From: Gammaproteobacteria bacterium | GTDB taxonomy: Bacteria; Pseudomonadota; Gammaproteobacteria; Steroidobacterales; SZUA-146 | Direction of reading: 5' to 3' | Assembly (NCBI GenBank): GCA_003228965.1 | Contig: QIGP01000371.1 | Span: 1 to 8,847 of the forward strand | Length of the DNA stretch: 8,847 nt | In this document: piece after piece, positions 5,489-8,847 of the stretch | Numbering within the stretch: the first letter of the stretch is position 1 | How the letters are laid out: every line of letters begins with the position of its first letter | Notes under the pieces: generated by a model | What the model was told of the DNA's origin: nothing | Seen by the model: only the letters and a program-made list of their open reading frames with translations | Databases searched by the model: none | Translations under genes and position numbers: made by a program

Positions 5489-5878
5489 ATGACGGACAAC
5501 CGCCCGTTATCCCCTCACATGTCGGTATACCGACCGCAGTTAACTTCAGTGCTGTCGATTGTTCATCGTGGCACGGGCATTGTACTGAGCCTGAGCGTAT
5601 TGCTACTGGTACTTTGGATTGCCGCGCTGTCTTCCGGTCCGGCCTCATTTGCCAGGGCCCAAACACTCACGGGAAATACTTTTGTTCAGCTGATCATGCT
5701 CGGCGGTATGTTTAGTTTTTTCTATCACCTTTGTAACGGCGTGCGCCACCTGTTCTGGGATATGGGCAAGGGACTCACCATCGAGTCCACCTATCGCAGC
5801 GGTTGGGCTGTGGTTATCGCGTCGCTTGTATTGTCAGCGAGCGTTTTTGTCTACGCCATGCTCGGAGGTGTCGCATGA
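5489..5878 (+). CDS. sdhC: Succinate dehydrogenase cytochrome b556 subunit
   Basis: One of two membrane anchors of complex II, binding haem b and ubiquinone. It has 129 residues with three membrane helices at roughly 28-48, 66-88 and 104-126. The family's first signature spans residues 5-29 (from RPLSPHMSVYR to SIVHRGT) and includes Ser23 and Arg27, which correspond to quinone-site residues of E. coli SdhC. The second signature is HLCNGVRHLFWDMG (80-93), and His80 is the expected axial haem ligand. The stop overlaps the sdhD start (ATGA at 5875-5878), so sdhC and sdhD are translationally coupled. Confidence 0.96.
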   Translation: MTDNRPLSPHMSVYRPQLTSVLSIVHRGTGIVLSLSVLLLVLWIAALSSGPASFARAQTLTGNTFVQLIMLGGMFSFFYHLCNGVRHLFWDMGKGLTIESTYRSGWAVVIASLVLSASVFVYAMLGGVA

Positions 5879-6264
5879 GTCGTAAAACACCTCTCGGTCG
5901 CGTAAAAGGGTTGGGTTCTGCCAAGTCTGGTTCACACCATTGGTGGAGTCAGCGCATGAGTGCTGTCGCACTGTTACCGCTTGGCTTGTGGTTAATTTTG
6001 TCGTTGGCCCGGCTTGCTCACTCAGGCGCTACCAACTACGCTAATCTGTCGGCCTGGGCCAGTAGCCCGTTCAACGCCATGATGTTGATCGCTACGCTAC
6101 TGGTGGTGCTTTACCACTCACAGCTCGGAGTCCAGGTCGTCATAGAAGACTACGCTGCCGAAGGCAGCTCGCGCATTGGCGCACTCATGATGCAAAAATT
6201 TCTACACCTCATCGTAGCGGTGATCGGGGTGTTCTCAGTACTTAAACTCGCATTCGGGGCCTAA
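5875..6264 (+). CDS. sdhD: Succinate dehydrogenase hydrophobic membrane anchor subunit
   Basis: The second complex II anchor, with 129 residues and three membrane helices (about 29-49, 66-91 and 105-127). The motif YHSQLGVQVVIEDY contains His81 and Tyr93, with the same 12-residue spacing as His71 and Tyr83 of E. coli SdhD (haem region and quinone site). The N-terminal GLGSAKSGSHHWWSQRMSAVAL block is the type I associate with alphaproteobacterial SdhD. GGAGG (5864-5868), inside the end of sdhC, is a strong ribosome-binding site six bases before the ATG. An upstream in-frame ATG at 5803 lies within sdhC and was rejected. sdhA starts three bases after the stop. Confidence 0.95.
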   Translation: MSRKTPLGRVKGLGSAKSGSHHWWSQRMSAVALLPLGLWLILSLARLAHSGATNYANLSAWASSPFNAMMLIATLLVVLYHSQLGVQVVIEDYAAEGSSRIGALMMQKFLHLIVAVIGVFSVLKLAFGA

Positions 6265-6267
6265 CCC

Positions 6268-8055
6268 ATGTCCAGTAGTTACGAATTTGTTGACCACACC
6301 TACGACGTGGTCGTTGTTGGCGCAGGTGGCGCAGGCTTGCGTGCAACTCTCGGGCTTGCTGAAGCTGGCCTGAGCACTGTGTGCATCACCAAGGTGTTTC
6401 CTACTCGCAGTCACACTGTGGCGGCTCAAGGCGGTATCAGTGCGGCACTTGGAAACATGGGCGAAGACGATTGGCGCTGGCACATGTACGACACTGTCAA
6501 AGGGTCTGACTGGCTCGGCGACCAGGACGCCATTGCCTACATGTGTCGCGAAGCACCGTCCGCGGTGATTGAACTTGAGCACTATGGCGTGCCGTTTTCG
6601 CGTACCGAAGAGGGGCGTATTTACCAGCGTCCGTTTGGCGGCATGACGACGCATTATGGCGAGGGTACTGCTGAGCGTACCTGCGCTGCGGCTGACCGCA
6701 CCGGGCACGCCATGTTGCATACGCTATATCAACAAAGTCTGAAAAATAGTGCTGAGTTTCACATCGAGTTCTTCGCCATTGACCTGATTATGGAAAACGG
6801 CGAATGCCGTGGCGTTGTCGCCATGAACATGGCCGACGGCACACTCCATCGTTACCGTGCACACAAAGTAATTCTTGCCACTGGCGGATACGGCCGGGCG
6901 TACTTCTCGTGTACGTCAGCTCACACCTGCACAGGTGACGGCAACGCTATGGTCATGCGCGCCGGACTGCCGCTACAGGACATGGAGTTTGTACAGTTTC
7001 ACCCAACTGGTATTTACGGTGCAGGTTGCCTTATTACCGAAGGCGTGCGCGGCGAAGGCGGCATTCTTAAGAATTCCGAAAACGAACGATTCATGGAGCG
7101 CTACGCACCCAATGCGAAAGACCTGGCATCGCGAGACGTTGTGAGTCGAGCCATGACCATGGAAATTCGCGAGGGGCGGGGAGTTGGTGACGAAAAAGAT
7201 CACATCTACCTGCATCTCGAACATCTCGGTCCCGACGTTATTAGCGAGCGCCTACCGGGTATTGCCGAAACAGCCAAAATTTTCTCAGGCGTTGACGTGT
7301 CCAAGGCACCGATTCCTGTTCTACCCACGGTGCACTACAACATGGGTGGTATACCCACGCTGTACAACGGCGACGTTGTAACTTCGCGCGACGGCAATCC
7401 CGACAGTGTGGTACCTGGTCTAATGGCCGTTGGAGAAGCGGCGTGTGTTTCTGTTCACGGCTCCAACCGACTCGGGTCCAACTCGCTGCTTGACCTTGTC
7501 GTGTTTGGTCGTGCAGCAGCACGCCATTGTAAGGATACGGTCAAGCCCAATCAGCGCCATCGTGAGCTTGCTCCAAATGCAGGCTCGGAAGCGGTGGCTC
7601 GACTGGACAAGCTGCGTCACGCAAAAGGTGGCTCAGCAACTTCCGAAATACGTCTTGAGATGCAAAAAACGATGCAAAACCATGCTGCTGTATTTCGCAC
7701 GCAGGAGTCTTTGGACGAGGGCGTCGCAAAGATGGGAGATGTCTTCGAGCGTTTTGCAGACGTCAAAGTTTCCGATCGCTCAATGATCTGGAATACCGAT
7801 CTTATCGAAACCCTGGAACTGGACAACTTGCTTGGTCAGGCGACAGCCACGGTAAACTCTGCAGCCAACCGCAAAGAAAGTCGCGGCGCTCAGGCTCGCG
7901 AAGACTATCCGGATCGAGACGACGAGAACTGGATGAAGCACACTCTGTCCTGGGTCGATGTGGCTGGAAAAGTGCGTTTTGATTACAGACCGGTGCACCT
8001 GGAAACCGATACCGATGAAGTCGATACCATTCCACCAAAAGCACGTGTGTACTAA
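6268..8055 (+). CDS. sdhA: Succinate dehydrogenase flavoprotein subunit
   Basis: The catalytic subunit of complex II. It oxidises succinate to fumarate on the cytosolic face of the inner membrane and passes electrons through covalent FAD to SdhB. It has 595 residues. The FAD-binding Rossmann segment is at 13-26 ([14 protein letters not shown]). His49 in [10 protein letters not shown] is the expected site of covalent FAD attachment. The active site matches the family: His245 (QFHPTG), Arg289 (ASRDVVSRA), His356 (TVHYNMGG) and Arg401 ([12 protein letters not shown]). The stretch [18 protein letters not shown] and the C-terminal PPKARVY resemble mitochondrial and alphaproteobacterial SdhA. The usual flavinylation factor SdhE is not encoded in this window. 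The SDHAF4-like gene upstream probably acts on this subunit. Confidence 0.98.
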   Translation: MSSSYEFVDHTYDVVVVGAGGAGLRATLGLAEAGLSTVCITKVFPTRSHTVAAQGGISAALGNMGEDDWRWHMYDTVKGSDWLGDQDAIAYMCREAPSAVIELEHYGVPFSRTEEGRIYQRPFGGMTTHYGEGTAERTCAAADRTGHAMLHTLYQQSLKNSAEFHIEFFAIDLIMENGECRGVVAMNMADGTLHRYRAHKVILATGGYGRAYFSCTSAHTCTGDGNAMVMRAGLPLQDMEFVQFHPTGIYGAGCLITEGVRGEGGILKNSENERFMERYAPNAKDLASRDVVSRAMTMEIREGRGVGDEKDHIYLHLEHLGPDVISERLPGIAETAKIFSGVDVSKAPIPVLPTVHYNMGGIPTLYNGDVVTSRDGNPDSVVPGLMAVGEAACVSVHGSNRLGSNSLLDLVVFGRAAARHCKDTVKPNQRHRELAPNAGSEAVARLDKLRHAKGGSATSEIRLEMQKTMQNHAAVFRTQESLDEGVAKMGDVFERFADVKVSDRSMIWNTDLIETLELDNLLGQATATVNSAANRKESRGAQAREDYPDRDDENWMKHTLSWVDVAGKVRFDYRPVHLETDTDEVDTIPPKARVY

Positions 8056-8072
8056 ACAACCGATTGGTTAAT

Positions 8073-8077
8073 GAGGT
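8073..8077 (+). promoter_or_regulatory. sdhB ribosome-binding site
   Basis: GAGGT lies six bases before ATG 8084, in the 28-bp gap after sdhA. It fixes the start of the open-ended sdhB frame. Confidence 0.7.
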
Positions 8078-8083
8078 AAACCC

Positions 8084-8847
8084 ATGGCTGAATTTCGCCT
8101 ACCTGTAAATTCCCGCGTCACGAAGGGCACTACTTACCCTGCAACGTCACAAGGTCGCGTGCGCACGTTCCGTGTCTATCGTTACGACCCCGACAGTGGT
8201 GCTAACCCCCGCATTGATTCGTACGAAATTGATTTGGATAAATGCGGGCCGATGGTGCTCGACGCTCTGATCAATATTAAGAATGACGTCGATTCTTCAC
8301 TGACGTTTCGGCGCTCGTGCCGAGAGGGTATATGCGGTTCATGTGCCATGAATATCGACGGCGTGAACACGCTGGCCTGTACCAAAGACCTTGACGAAAT
8401 TAAAGGCGATATTAAAATTTATCCGTTGCCTCACATGCGCGTGATAAAAGACCTGGTGCCGGACATGACGCATTTCTATGCGCAGTACGCCTCCATTAAG
8501 CCGTGGTTGCAGTCGGACACACCTGCGCCACCTGATCGCGAGCGCTTTCAGTCCAAAGAAGACCAGCAGCTCATCGACGAGCCTTCTGCGTGTATTTTAT
8601 GTGCGTGTTGTTCGACCAGTTGCCCAAGCTATTGGTGGAGCAGCGACCGGTATCTTGGCCCTGCGATCTTGTTGCAGGCGTATCGCTGGATTGTGGATAC
8701 GCGCGACGAAGCGACCGGAGACCGTCTCGATAATTTGGAAGACCCGTTCCGTTTGTACCGTTGCCACACCATTATGAACTGTACGAATACGTGTCCCAAA
8801 GGATTGAATCCTGCCAAAGCAATTGCCGAAACAAAAAAACTGATCAG
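8084..8847 (+). CDS. sdhB: Succinate dehydrogenase iron-sulfur subunit (3'-truncated by window end)
   Basis: SdhB carries electrons from FAD in SdhA to quinone through three Fe-S clusters. I translated 254 codons from ATG 8084 with no stop before the window edge. The [2Fe-2S] ligands are Cys79, Cys84, Cys87 and Cys99 ([13 protein letters not shown]...LAC). The [4Fe-4S] motif is [12 protein letters not shown] with Cys170, Cys173, Cys176 and Cys180. Cys180 may instead go to the [3Fe-4S] cluster in the usual interleaved ligation, together with Cys227 and Cys233, with Cys237 (TCPKGLNP) returning to the [4Fe-4S]. The sequence reaches [11 protein letters not shown], near the C-terminus in relatives, so only a few residues are missing. 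The NTLACT and [13 protein letters not shown] stretches are of mitochondrial/alphaproteobacterial type. Confidence 0.97.
   Translation, partial: MAEFRLPVNSRVTKGTTYPATSQGRVRTFRVYRYDPDSGANPRIDSYEIDLDKCGPMVLDALINIKNDVDSSLTFRRSCREGICGSCAMNIDGVNTLACTKDLDEIKGDIKIYPLPHMRVIKDLVPDMTHFYAQYASIKPWLQSDTPAPPDRERFQSKEDQQLIDEPSACILCACCSTSCPSYWWSSDRYLGPAILLQAYRWIVDTRDEATGDRLDNLEDPFRLYRCHTIMNCTNTCPKGLNPAKAIAETKKLI

Noticed and set aside
6235..6720. A 161-codon minus-strand frame opposite the start of sdhA
   Set aside because: It lies wholly across the end of sdhD and the start of sdhA, has no family features and no ribosome-binding logic.

Overview
The window is an ordinary-looking stretch of chromosome, most likely from a gammaproteobacterium. 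The evidence for that is the prfB-lysS pair in the arrangement and protein style of Gammaproteobacteria, the +1 frameshift in prfB, a bacterial class II lysyl-tRNA synthetase very close to the Escherichia coli type, and a YgfZ protein. Base composition looks moderate (about half G+C by eye). No phage, integrase, transposase, CRISPR array, tRNA or rRNA gene is visible.

Layout. Positions 1-206 hold no gene. They carry one partial and one nearly complete copy of a palindromic repeat that begins CGTCATTGCG. On the minus strand, 207-926 encodes a secreted OmpA-family protein with three calcium-binding thrombospondin-type-3-like repeats. A short divergent spacer leads to prfB (1028-2129), whose peptide chain release factor 2 needs a programmed +1 frameshift at codon 26, and then lysS (2234-3727). 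The gap 3728-4047, between the convergent 3' ends of lysS and ygfZ, has no gene. It contains two full copies of the repeat and a collapsed 16-bp copy. ygfZ (minus, 4048-5004) encodes the folate-binding iron-sulfur repair protein.

Across a 138-bp divergent spacer from ygfZ, a respiratory complex II operon runs to the end of the window. It consists of a small DUF1674/SDHAF4-family assembly factor gene (5143-5343), then sdhC, sdhD, sdhA and sdhB. sdhB is cut by the window edge with only its extreme C-terminus missing. It has no in-window stop codon, but its reading frame is unmistakable.

How the genes fit together. SdhCDAB is succinate:quinone oxidoreductase: flavoprotein, three-cluster iron-sulfur protein and two-subunit haem/quinone membrane anchor. 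Its neighbours are both plausible assembly or maintenance factors. The SDHAF4-like protein would act on the flavinylated SdhA, and YgfZ would support Fe-S proteins such as SdhB. In enterobacteria the gene divergent from ygfZ is sdhE (ygfY), the SdhA flavinylation factor; here that position is held by the SDHAF4-like gene heading the sdh operon. SdhA, SdhD and SdhB also look more like the alphaproteobacterial/mitochondrial complex II than the E. coli one.

The least explained structure is the repeat. The best copy (3898-4013) can be paired into four helices that abut with no unpaired junction bases, a potential perfect four-way junction. The small hairpins keep their pairing while their loops change between copies. 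I found no clearly novel enzymatic or defence system.
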